A stretch of 8,763 bases of DNA from Desulfobacula sp. (GTDB lineage Bacteria > Desulfobacterota > Desulfobacteria > Desulfobacterales > Desulfobacteraceae). The notes beneath the pieces are model-generated. The model was not told the origin of the DNA and made no database searches. It worked only from the letters and a program-made list of their open reading frames with translations. The first letter of the stretch is position 1. Each line of letters starts with the position of its first letter. The stretch is from the NCBI RefSeq assembly GCF_021107415.1, contig NZ_JAIOSW010000507.1, forward strand, positions 1-8,763, written 5' to 3'. Both the position numbers and the translations under genes were made by a program. This document shows positions 1-5,696 of the stretch, piece after piece.

Positions 1-13
1 AACTCTTTAAAGT
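1..13 (-). rRNA. rrs: Extreme 5' end of a 16S rRNA gene, cut by the window edge (putative)
   Basis: Read on the minus strand, the last 13 bases are ACTTTAAAGAGTT. They match the first 13 bases of E. coli 16S rRNA (AAATTGAAGAGTT) at 10 positions, including the conserved AGAGTT that opens the universal 27F primer site. The match alone is short. It gains weight from the features just upstream on the same strand: a near-consensus promoter, A-tracts, a boxB-like hairpin and a boxA-like site in the usual rrn order. The gene body lies outside the window. A contig ending at a repeated rRNA operon would produce such an edge, but that is inference. Confidence 0.5.
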
Positions 14-17
14 CTTG

Positions 18-36
18 TTTTAGACCCGCTCTAAAA
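18..36 (-). repeat. Small hairpin in the putative rRNA leader
   Basis: Two perfect 7-base arms (TTTTAGA and TCTAAAA) flank a 5-base GC-rich loop. The hairpin lies between the boxA-like site and the inferred 16S start, where precursor rRNA usually holds processing structure. A processing role is inference; only the inverted repeat is seen directly. Confidence 0.45.
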
Positions 37-48
37 TTTCTCACTGAC

Positions 49-65
49 CAATTTTCAAAGATCAA
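49..65 (-). promoter_or_regulatory. boxA-like antitermination site of an rRNA leader
   Basis: The minus strand reads TTGATCTTTGAAAATTG. Its core TGATCTTTGA matches the rrn boxA type (TGCTCTTTAA) at 8 of 10 positions. It lies about 50 bases after the predicted transcription start and about 36 bases before the inferred 16S start. In rRNA operons boxA is bound by NusB-NusE (S10) so that RNA polymerase resists Rho termination. The assignment rests on sequence and on the boxB-boxA order. Confidence 0.55.
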
Positions 66-73
66 ACTCTTTT

Positions 74-108
74 TTCAAGGAAAAAACGTAACAAGTTCTT
101 TCCTTGAA
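74..108 (-). repeat. boxB-like hairpin in the putative rRNA leader
   Basis: A perfect 10-base inverted repeat (TTCAAGGAAA at 74-83, TTTCCTTGAA at 99-108) encloses a 15-base loop that contains another 3-base pairing (AAC/GTT). It lies just after the predicted transcription start and just before the boxA-like site, the order boxB-boxA seen in E. coli rrn leaders. In neither direction is it followed by a U-tract, so it is not a canonical terminator for the Hsp70 gene. Confidence 0.55.
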
Positions 109-120
109 TAGAACTCACTG

Positions 121-172
121 AATATATATGAATTTTTAAATTATGTCAAACATTTTTTTAACATTTTTTTAA
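121..172 (-). promoter_or_regulatory. Strong sigma-70-type promoter with A-tract UP-like region, probably rrn
   Basis: On the minus strand a perfect -35 (TTGACA, 144-149) is followed by 17 bases and a -10 TATATT (121-126), one base from consensus. The predicted start is about position 114. Directly upstream, two exact 11-base repeats (151-161 and 162-172) each contain a run of seven A on the transcribed-direction strand. Their roughly helical spacing is typical of curved DNA or an UP element that binds the RNA polymerase alpha C-terminal domain. The promoter points left, away from the Hsp70 gene and into the putative 16S leader. The upstream repeat ends 16 bp from the Hsp70 stop codon. Confidence 0.7.
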
Positions 173-188
173 TCATAAAAAAATATTA

Positions 189-2981
189 TTATTGTCTTAA
201 AACAAGACCTGCCGGTAGTTTCTCTCCAAACTGAGCATTTTTTTCTTGAACAGCCATATCAATTTTTTCATTAATTACTCTGATAAAAAAATCTTTTGCT
301 TTTCTTTTATGCATCCAGTCAATGATCCTTAAAACATCCTCCTGATCAATATCCCGTGTTCTATCTCCTGTTTTACGGGATACCTGCACATTCATATTCT
401 CAACAGGATCATTTTTCTGCCATTTTTTTTTCATGACCTGGTTTATCCATTTTATCACCTCTTTAGCCGGAACTACCCTGTCAACAGATCCATATAATAA
501 TTCCCTGGCACCTAAACGTGACAGTGTCCAGAACATATTATCCTGTTTTTTACCCGGCTTGAGTAAAGGAAGAAGATATTTGGCCAACACTACCTTATCC
601 TTAACCAAAAGCCTTTCCATATTTCCGGCTGCCATCCACAATTCAACCTGTTCCTGTGGAGAAATTTTGCTCTTACTGGTTTTACCTTTTATTAATAAGG
701 ATAAAATATCCTGAAAAAACTGTCGCTGTTGTCCTGCTTTCAGGCCTGCGGCTATTCTTCGAATAAAAATCCACCATTCAAGTCTGTTTTGGACTATTTT
801 TTCAAACTTCAACCCAGCAAGATAAATCTTCCATAATTTCCTTACCCGTTCTTCATCAAATGCATCTCCAAACCCGGGACGTATACAGAAACCTGTCAAA
901 TTAAGCCATTTTGCCTCATGTTCGGCTGTGTGGTTTCGCGTATTTTCAAGTTCCAGGAGTTTGTCCGCAATGCTGCGTAAAAATGATAACGGCCAATTCA
1001 ATTTTGTCTGCCCGACTATTTTTTCAATCTGTTTGGCAATACTTTTAAGCGCATTATTTTCATCAGATTCATCTGTAAAAACTTGATGAATTCGGTTACA
1101 GGCATCTTTTATCAAAGCTTCATCATAGATTTGGGTTTCCCTGGATTCCACACCATTTTCCATATCTCTTAACTGAAACTGCAATTTCCATTTATGGTCA
1201 CTCACACCTGAATGGCAATACATGGAAAGGGTCCCCATTTCCGTGTATTCTGCTCCAATTGTCACAGGAATAATTTTTCTCCGGCCATTTTTTCCAAATT
1301 TAATAATGGTCTGAATCGGAGTCATTGAAGAAAAAGAATCATCAATGGTGATAATTTCACCTGCCTTATCACCGTTTCGATAACTTGAATAGTAAATATC
1401 AAAGCTCACCGGCTCATTGGCTCTTACTTCATATTTCACCTGAGCAAGATCAATAACAGAGCCCTCATCCAGCCCTCTTTCAATGATACAAACAGCTTTG
1501 GCAAACTTTTCCTCTCTGACTGAAACCCTTATATAATAACTTCGCGGACTTCCGCTACCAACCCTGACACCTTCGCCCTGCTTTACAAGACCATAATAAG
1601 AAGCACCGATTCCGACTGCCAGTTCCGGGATATTATTCTCAAGAATTTGAGGCAATTGGGATTCACTTGCTTTAAACCATTTTCCAATGGCTTGCCTTAT
1701 CCTTTCCTGGACTAGAACGGGTTTAAGCGTTCCACCATTAAATAAAATAAAATCAGGCAGAGGATTCTTTGCAAGATTTTTTCTTACATCATCCCTGTGA
1801 TTTTCCAAAAATCTTATAATATGCCGGGTCACTGCAGACTCTTTTTCAAAGGGAAGACCAAAATCAGTAATTTCCTTACCAGAGTCAATATTTAAACTTT
1901 CTGCAGATTCAACATAGGGATAGAATTCATCAAGTAATATTGTTTCAATATCTTCTTTGGTTAGATCTGCCGCAAGGGTCCCTGCAATTAATGAACGACC
2001 TTCACCCTTGAGGGTTATCCTGACGGAAGATTCACCCTTATCAAGTATTTTTTCTTTGGCTTCCCTGCATCGATGACATAAGGTTTTCCACTTATCCGAA
2101 GTTAATTGGTTCCTTGATTTGAACTTTGACTCAATTTTTCTGGCCAATGCCAAATCAATGTTGTCCCCACCAAGTATTAAATGATCTCCCACAGCAATAC
2201 GTTCAAATCTTGGAGTTCCTTCTGATTCTTTAAGGCTGATCAAACTAAAGTCTGTTGTCCCCCCGCCAACATCACAAACCAGTATAAGGTCATCCGGCTT
2301 CACATGCTTTTGCCAATCTTTTTCATGATGGATCAGCCAGCTGTAGAAAGCCGCAAGCGGTTCTTCAAGAAGTGTTACAGAAGGACCAAACCCTGCTATT
2401 CTCATGGCCTCCATGGTAAGATCCCTTGCCTCTTCATTAAAAGAAGCCGGAACTGTGATCACCACAAATTGATTCTCAAGGAACTTGTCTTCATCCTTTA
2501 CATAATGATTCCAGGCATTTCTGATATGCAGTAAATATTGTGATGTGGCTGTGACAGGTGAAACTTTTTCAAACCCTTCAGATCCCCAGGGCAATACTTT
2601 AGCTCTTCTATCAACCCTTTGATTGCACAGCCAGCTTTTTGCTGAAGAAACTAGTCTGGAAGGTATTTTGGAGCCATGGTCCCGGGCAAAACTGCCTGCA
2701 AAAAGGTCTTCTCTTTTTTTCCATGGGTGTTTTAAGCCTTCTTTTGAAATATCATATTCACCCGGGATATATAAAAAGGAAGGAAGGACCGGAATTTTTG
2801 TAAACTCACCGTGCCCGGTTAACTGAGAAATATTAAAAATTTTAACAAGATTCCTTTTTTCAAATAATTTTTTCCCAGTTGATTTATCATCCTTTAAAGC
2901 CGCCACATCCACATACGAAACAGCAGAATTTGTTGTTCCTAAATCTATGCCGATAACATATCGTTTGTCTTGAAAATCCAA
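189..2981 (-). CDS. Large divergent Hsp70-family chaperone with C-terminal DUF3731 region
   Basis: This 930-residue protein is an actin-fold Hsp70 ATPase, presumably a cytosolic chaperone. The nucleotide-binding domain is intact: phosphate 1 loop GIDLGTTNS at 11-19, VPASF at 177-181, EEPLAA at 206-211, phosphate 2 CDVGGGTTDFS at 236-246, GGDNID at 271-276 and the adenosine motif NGGTLKPV at 415-422. The canonical DnaK linker (DLLLLDVTPLSLG type) is absent after about residue 465, and no EEVD-like tail is present. Residues of about 690-850 resemble DUF3731, which marks a large bacterial Hsp70 subfamily; typical DnaK is about 640 residues. The start is TTG, with AGGAG 5 bases upstream; the next in-frame Met is residue 190, so TTG is well supported. 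It follows the DUF2760 gene by 29 bp and is surely in its operon. The client protein is unknown. No DnaJ, GrpE or CIRCE element was seen nearby. Confidence 0.93.
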   Translation of the reverse strand: MDFQDKRYVIGIDLGTTNSAVSYVDVAALKDDKSTGKKLFEKRNLVKIFNISQLTGHGEFTKIPVLPSFLYIPGEYDISKEGLKHPWKKREDLFAGSFARDHGSKIPSRLVSSAKSWLCNQRVDRRAKVLPWGSEGFEKVSPVTATSQYLLHIRNAWNHYVKDEDKFLENQFVVITVPASFNEEARDLTMEAMRIAGFGPSVTLLEEPLAAFYSWLIHHEKDWQKHVKPDDLILVCDVGGGTTDFSLISLKESEGTPRFERIAVGDHLILGGDNIDLALARKIESKFKSRNQLTSDKWKTLCHRCREAKEKILDKGESSVRITLKGEGRSLIAGTLAADLTKEDIETILLDEFYPYVESAESLNIDSGKEITDFGLPFEKESAVTRHIIRFLENHRDDVRKNLAKNPLPDFILFNGGTLKPVLVQERIRQAIGKWFKASESQLPQILENNIPELAVGIGASYYGLVKQGEGVRVGSGSPRSYYIRVSVREEKFAKAVCIIERGLDEGSVIDLAQVKYEVRANEPVSFDIYYSSYRNGDKAGEIITIDDSFSSMTPIQTIIKFGKNGRRKIIPVTIGAEYTEMGTLSMYCHSGVSDHKWKLQFQLRDMENGVESRETQIYDEALIKDACNRIHQVFTDESDENNALKSIAKQIEKIVGQTKLNWPLSFLRSIADKLLELENTRNHTAEHEAKWLNLTGFCIRPGFGDAFDEERVRKLWKIYLAGLKFEKIVQNRLEWWIFIRRIAAGLKAGQQRQFFQDILSLLIKGKTSKSKISPQEQVELWMAAGNMERLLVKDKVVLAKYLLPLLKPGKKQDNMFWTLSRLGARELLYGSVDRVVPAKEVIKWINQVMKKKWQKNDPVENMNVQVSRKTGDRTRDIDQEDVLRIIDWMHKRKAKDFFIRVINEKIDMAVQEKNAQFGEKLPAGLVLRQ

Positions 2982-3010
2982 AGTATCTCCTAAAAAAACA
3001 ATTCTCTATT

Positions 3011-3754
3011 CTATTGTATTTCAACTTCTGCAGGAGTTATAATCGCAACATCCCGAATATCTGATAGCTTTGGAATTTCTTTTTTCCCTGCTTTCCATCC
3101 CCTGTGCTTCAAAATCCCCTCAAAAGGAGGCTCTCCTGAAACATTTCCAATAAGCTTAATTGAATCAATATCAAACCCTGGTTCAATTGTTACCATTTCA
3201 CCCTCTTCACTTTCTATCACAGGCTTTAGATCAATATATTTTTTTATTGTCCTTTTGCAGTCTTCCTGAACACTGCGTACAGCAGCACCAATCTGCTCAT
3301 CTTCATACAAACTTAAATCTTCATCAAAAAAATCCAGAAGCCGCCCATCCCGTTGCAATACAGACAAACTATGCAAGAACAAGCGCCTTTTCCGATCCTG
3401 CTCTATTTTCTGATCCACAAAATCTTTTTTAGATTTTCCTTTAGAAGGCATTTCACCTTTTTTAATATAAACTTCAGTAAAAGTCTTTGACATTGAGCTT
3501 CTTAAAATAAGCCATAACACCCAGCCGCACAACAGAAAAACCCCTGATACTGCTGGTACCACCCAAAAATAAAAATTATTGGATATCAGCTCTAAATTAT
3601 TAGTTATAACTTCATTTCCTGTATCTTTAAAAAGATTTAGGGACAGCCAGTCAAAGGCAAAATAAAGTCCAACATTTATACAGGCACTGATCAACAATGC
3701 AAATATCGCAATAATCCAAAAAAATTTTTTTGAATATATTTTCAACCATTCCAC
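3011..3754 (-). CDS. DUF2760 family membrane-anchored protein
   Basis: The protein has 247 residues. Two hydrophobic segments at about 11-35 and 62-85 are separated by a short loop. A basic linker (100-124) leads to a soluble C-terminal domain, about 125-245, that I recognise as DUF2760 (landmarks LQRDGRLLDFF at 133-143, PPFEGILKHRGW at 209-220, and a C-terminal VAIITPAEVEIQ). By the charge pattern the C-terminal domain is probably cytoplasmic. The start is GTG with a good AGGAG 9 bases upstream; the next Met is residue 88, inside the domain linker. Genes of this family are commonly found beside Hsp70 genes, as here (29 bp gap). This suggests, without proof, that it recruits the chaperone to the membrane or is its partner. 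No biochemical function is known to me. Confidence 0.85.
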   Translation of the reverse strand: MEWLKIYSKKFFWIIAIFALLISACINVGLYFAFDWLSLNLFKDTGNEVITNNLELISNNFYFWVVPAVSGVFLLCGWVLWLILRSSMSKTFTEVYIKKGEMPSKGKSKKDFVDQKIEQDRKRRLFLHSLSVLQRDGRLLDFFDEDLSLYEDEQIGAAVRSVQEDCKRTIKKYIDLKPVIESEEGEMVTIEPGFDIDSIKLIGNVSGEPPFEGILKHRGWKAGKKEIPKLSDIRDVAIITPAEVEIQ

Positions 3755-3763
3755 TATTTAGTT

Positions 3764-3768
3764 CTCCT
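3764..3768 (-). promoter_or_regulatory. Ribosome binding site deciding the GTG start of the DUF2760 gene
   Basis: The minus strand carries GAGGAGA with its AGGAG core ending 9 bases before GTG. With no ATG within the first 87 codons, this site supports the GTG start. Confidence 0.7.
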
Positions 3769-3783
3769 CATCAAATTCCATCA

Positions 3784-3813
3784 ATCAAAACAAAAAACCA
3801 TGCTGTTTGTCAA
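3784..3813 (-). promoter_or_regulatory. Possible promoter for the DUF2760-hsp70 operon
   Basis: A perfect TTGACA (3808-3813) lies in the loop of the terminator hairpin. Eighteen bases later is TTTGAT, only 4 of 6 matches to a -10 consensus. It is the best sigma-70-like candidate between the terminator and the DUF2760 start, but weak. No sigma-32-type or CIRCE motif was found in the gap. Confidence 0.25.
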
Positions 3814-3825
3814 CAACATGGTTTT
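3786..3825 (-). terminator. Rho-independent-type terminator behind the comEA region
   Basis: On the minus strand, arms AAAACCATG (3817-3825) and CATGGTTTT (3794-3802) pair perfectly. A further 4-base inner pairing (TGTT/AACA) surrounds a TGTC-type loop. The hairpin is followed by a T-rich stretch (TTGTTTTG). It lies 27 bp after the stop of the comEA relic and separates it from the DUF2760-hsp70 operon. The stem is AT-rich at its base, so strength is uncertain. Confidence 0.65.
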
Positions 3826-3851
3826 AAAAAATAATACAAAATTATTTTGTT

Positions 3852-3999
3852 TCAAGTACGCATTTTTGACTTCGCCTTTTGCAGTACACCATTAAGGGTC
3901 ATGAGTTGTCCAGTGGAAGCTTTATTAAAAAATGCAATGCTCCCTTTGATGTATACCAAACATGTTGAAAAAAACAGCTGTTTTAAAAAATTGCCGACC
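3852..3999 (-). pseudogene. Degenerate ComEA-like helix-hairpin-helix fragment
   Basis: A 19-base sequence (3891-3909) is identical to one inside the intact comEA gene (4199-4217). In the matching reading frame both encode QLMTLN followed by x-V. Without gaps, the fragment reads NKASTGQLMTLNGV where ComEA reads NTGSKEQLMTLNRV. Upstream, the frame encodes a hydrophobic stretch (LFFSTCLVYI) that could be a decayed signal peptide. Downstream, it stops 12 residues after NGV, so the second HhH motif is lost. No ATG or GTG start with a ribosome binding site exists in this frame, and a stop lies just upstream at 4002-4004. The best reading is a relic of a tandem comEA paralogue whose terminator survives. 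A partial duplication of the intact gene is the alternative. Confidence 0.5.
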
Positions 4000-4027
4000 C
4001 ATTACCAGAAACAAAATGCTGTTTTTT
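3969..4027 (-). repeat. Long-loop inverted repeat just after comEA
   Basis: Perfect 10-base arms AAAAAACAGC (3969-3978) and GCTGTTTTTT (4018-4027) are separated by 39 bases. The left arm also belongs to a 14-base palindrome, AAAACAGCTGTTTT (3971-3984). On the minus strand the second arm ends in seven T and the structure begins 21 bases after the comEA stop, so it could act as a weak terminator. The large loop makes this doubtful. Confidence 0.3.
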
Positions 4028-4048
4028 AATTTCCCATAAAAAGTTGCT

Positions 4049-4333
4049 TTATTGGGTGCTTTTTACAGTGATCAAATCCTTATTGGCATTAAAAAATTTT
4101 TGTCCAATACCTTTCACATTCATAATTTCTTCAATTGTCTTAAATGGGTGTGCCTTACGATATTCAATTATTCGATCGGCAATTTTATCGCCAACTCGAT
4201 TAAGGGTCATGAGTTGTTCTTTAGATCCTGTATTAATATTAATCTTCCCACTACCGGCAATGACAGGTTGACAGAAGCCAGCTAACAACAAAATAGCCAA
4301 AACAAAAATTGAGGTCCGTTTGATTTTCCTCAT
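4049..4333 (-). CDS. Small secreted ComEA-type helix-hairpin-helix protein
   Basis: This 94-residue protein starts with a signal peptide: MRKIKR, a hydrophobic core (about 8-20), and probable cleavage after VIAG near residue 27. The mature part is a tandem HhH domain of the ComEA family: ININT, LMTLNRVGDKIADRIIEYR, PFKTIEEIMNVKGIG and a terminal ITV. ComEA homologues bind double-stranded DNA in the periplasm during uptake, and many anaerobes encode such short single-domain versions without a known competence role. I chose the ATG at 4331-4333 because AAAGGAG lies 5 bases upstream and a signal peptide begins there; a longer frame reaching 4384 would add 17 residues before the signal sequence. 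The gene appears monocistronic. A degenerate second copy lies downstream. No other competence gene is in the window. Confidence 0.85.
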   Translation of the reverse strand: MRKIKRTSIFVLAILLLAGFCQPVIAGSGKININTGSKEQLMTLNRVGDKIADRIIEYRKAHPFKTIEEIMNVKGIGQKFFNANKDLITVKSTQ

Positions 4334-4704
4334 ACAAACTCCTTTGATAATAAAACGTTTGCCAAAATACCACACTCTTGTCATTTCATTGATTATTGAT
4401 ATAGCAAGGCCCGGACCAGGGATTCAATTTTCGAAATATATTTTATAAGTGTTTGAAGTTAAAACATTATTTTTAAAATATTCAATCCGCCTCAAAAATA
4501 GACATCCCATAGGAAGTGCACAGTCTTATGTGCAGACAAAACTGCAGGAGGCTATAATAGGGAGTTTTATTGTTCTTTTTTTCAATTTTATGTTGCTGGG
4601 CTGTGGTTTTCACATTTTGCACATAAATATGGGCAAAATGCCCATGTTTATGTGAAAAAATAAAACAAACCCAATAACCCAACAGATTCATTCATGCGCC
4701 AATG
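4334..4704. other. Intergenic region without a recognised gene (371 bp)
   Basis: It lies between the SDR stop and the comEA start. It must hold the comEA promoter and the end of the polysaccharide operon transcript, yet no clear -35/-10 pair for comEA and no canonical terminator were found. A 69-residue frame (4482-4691, minus) is rich in His and Cys, resembles nothing I recognise and runs through the long hairpin, so I do not call it. A TATAAT occurs on the plus strand at 4553-4558 but without a -35 or a downstream gene. Apart from the hairpin at 4620-4654 I see nothing functional. Confidence 0.6.
4620..4654. repeat. Long near-perfect hairpin, 16-base arms
   Basis: Arms 4620-4635 and 4639-4654 (CACATAAATATGGGCA and TGCCCATGTTTATGTG) pair at 15 of 16 positions. 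The remaining pair is a T/G that would wobble in RNA, and the loop is three bases. It lies about 50 bp beyond the SDR stop. Flanks are T-rich on its left and A-rich on its right on the plus strand, so neither direction ends in a U-tract and it is not a standard terminator. It could stabilise the 3' end of the polysaccharide mRNA or be a dispersed palindromic repeat. Confidence 0.65.
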
Positions 4705-5667
4705 TCAATTTATAAATATAGATCTTAAACTTACCTTATGTTTAAAACCGGTATCAAGCATTCTTTTATTATCAAAAACCAAATCATTTGCAAGCTTATT
4801 ATAAAATGAATGAACCCATACAGACTTATTCTTTAATAGCAAAGCGATAAAAGTTATTGGCAACTCAACAAAATACAAGGGGATATTTATCACTTTTCTT
4901 TTGGGCTGGTATTTTGTTTTTTGGAATGTTTCTATAATTTCATTGAATGAATAAGGCCGTTCATCACTAACATTGATAATATTATAAAACCGCTGCTTTA
5001 TCTCATGCCGCATCCGAAAATCAATAAATTCGATCAGATTTTTTCTGGCTAGGGCTGATATTTTCTGTTCACCCGAACCAAACCGCAAATAGAACATTTT
5101 TTTGGGTGCAAACACTCTTTTTTCCAGATTAATGCTCCATTCAGCATCATAGACAGGGGCAAGTCTCAATATATCAAGCTTTTTCAACAAGTTTGCAGCA
5201 TAGAGCCTTTTCAATCGATTTTCAGCACTCAGTTTACTCTCAGCATAGTCACTAGTAGGAAGGCATTTATCAATTTCCCTGACCATCTTTTTGCTCTGAT
5301 TTTCTCCATATACAGAAATTGAGGAAAGGAATATGAGATACACGTCTGAATTAGCAGATATAGCTGCAGCAGCAAGCTTTTCAGCCGCTATGCTATTGAT
5401 ATTCTCATACAAGCTTGCATCTTTTTTACTGGTCAATTTCTGATGGGCAAGCCCTGCACAATGTATGACCACATCGGGCAAATATGTATTACAAACATTT
5501 TTGAGTGCTTTTTCATCTTCAATATTTGCTTCCACTGAGACATAGGTGTTTTGATCACTAAAACAGGACCGCCTATCCAAAGCAATAATTTTATATTTCA
5601 AAGAAAGCACTTTGCATAAAGCTTGTCCAATAAACCCGGATGCACCTGTAACCAGAATCGTTTTCAT
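4705..5667 (-). CDS. NAD-dependent epimerase/dehydratase (extended SDR), sugar-nucleotide enzyme
   Basis: This 320-residue protein is an extended short-chain dehydrogenase/reductase acting on a nucleotide sugar in the cytoplasm. Landmarks are the Rossmann loop TGASGFIG at 7-14, an acidic D31 at the end of the second strand (favouring NAD), HCAG at 69-72, the catalytic Ser in LSSISVYG (probably S116), and YAESK at 141-145 giving the Tyr-Lys pair. All catalytic residues are present. The C-terminal substrate domain is diverged. The YAESK context resembles UDP-sugar 4-epimerases and reductases of O-antigen clusters (GalE/WbpV-like) more than GDP-fucose synthase, so it need not be the second step after the dehydratase. 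It starts at ATG, 29 bp after the glycosyltransferase stop, without a clear Shine-Dalgarno, and is last in the operon. Exact substrate is not assignable. Confidence 0.85.
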   Translation of the reverse strand: MKTILVTGASGFIGQALCKVLSLKYKIIALDRRSCFSDQNTYVSVEANIEDEKALKNVCNTYLPDVVIHCAGLAHQKLTSKKDASLYENINSIAAEKLAAAAISANSDVYLIFLSSISVYGENQSKKMVREIDKCLPTSDYAESKLSAENRLKRLYAANLLKKLDILRLAPVYDAEWSINLEKRVFAPKKMFYLRFGSGEQKISALARKNLIEFIDFRMRHEIKQRFYNIINVSDERPYSFNEIIETFQKTKYQPKRKVINIPLYFVELPITFIALLLKNKSVWVHSFYNKLANDLVFDNKRMLDTGFKHKVSLRSIFIN

Positions 5668-5696
5668 AAACCAATCATTTGCTTATAAAAGTCCAA

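Noticed and set aside
74..108. Hairpin as intrinsic terminator of the Hsp70 gene
   Set aside because: On the minus strand it is followed by A-rich rather than T-rich sequence, and the predicted rrn promoter lies between it and the gene.
433..2826. Plus-strand open frames inside the Hsp70 gene (433-714, 2304-2534, 2623-2826)
   Set aside because: They lie opposite a strongly supported Hsp70 gene and encode no recognisable domain.
3847..4285. Plus-strand open frames over comEA and its relic (3847-4029, 4044-4271, 4052-4285)
   Set aside because: They are antisense to a convincing signal-peptide HhH gene and lack family features.
4334..4384. Longer N-terminus for the ComEA-like protein starting at 4384
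   Set aside because: It would put 17 residues before a normal signal peptide, while the inner ATG has AAAGGAG at good spacing.
4400..4440. tRNA-like bases (minus strand GAATCCCTGGTCC near a TTCGAA)
   Set aside because: No acceptor stem, D-arm or anticodon arm can be drawn around it.
4553..4558. TATAAT box on the plus strand
   Set aside because: No -35 at 16-18 bases and no plus-strand gene downstream.
4482..4691. Minus-strand 69-residue frame in the gene-free gap
   Set aside because: Odd composition with many His and Cys, no good ribosome binding site or known domain, and most of it runs through a large hairpin.
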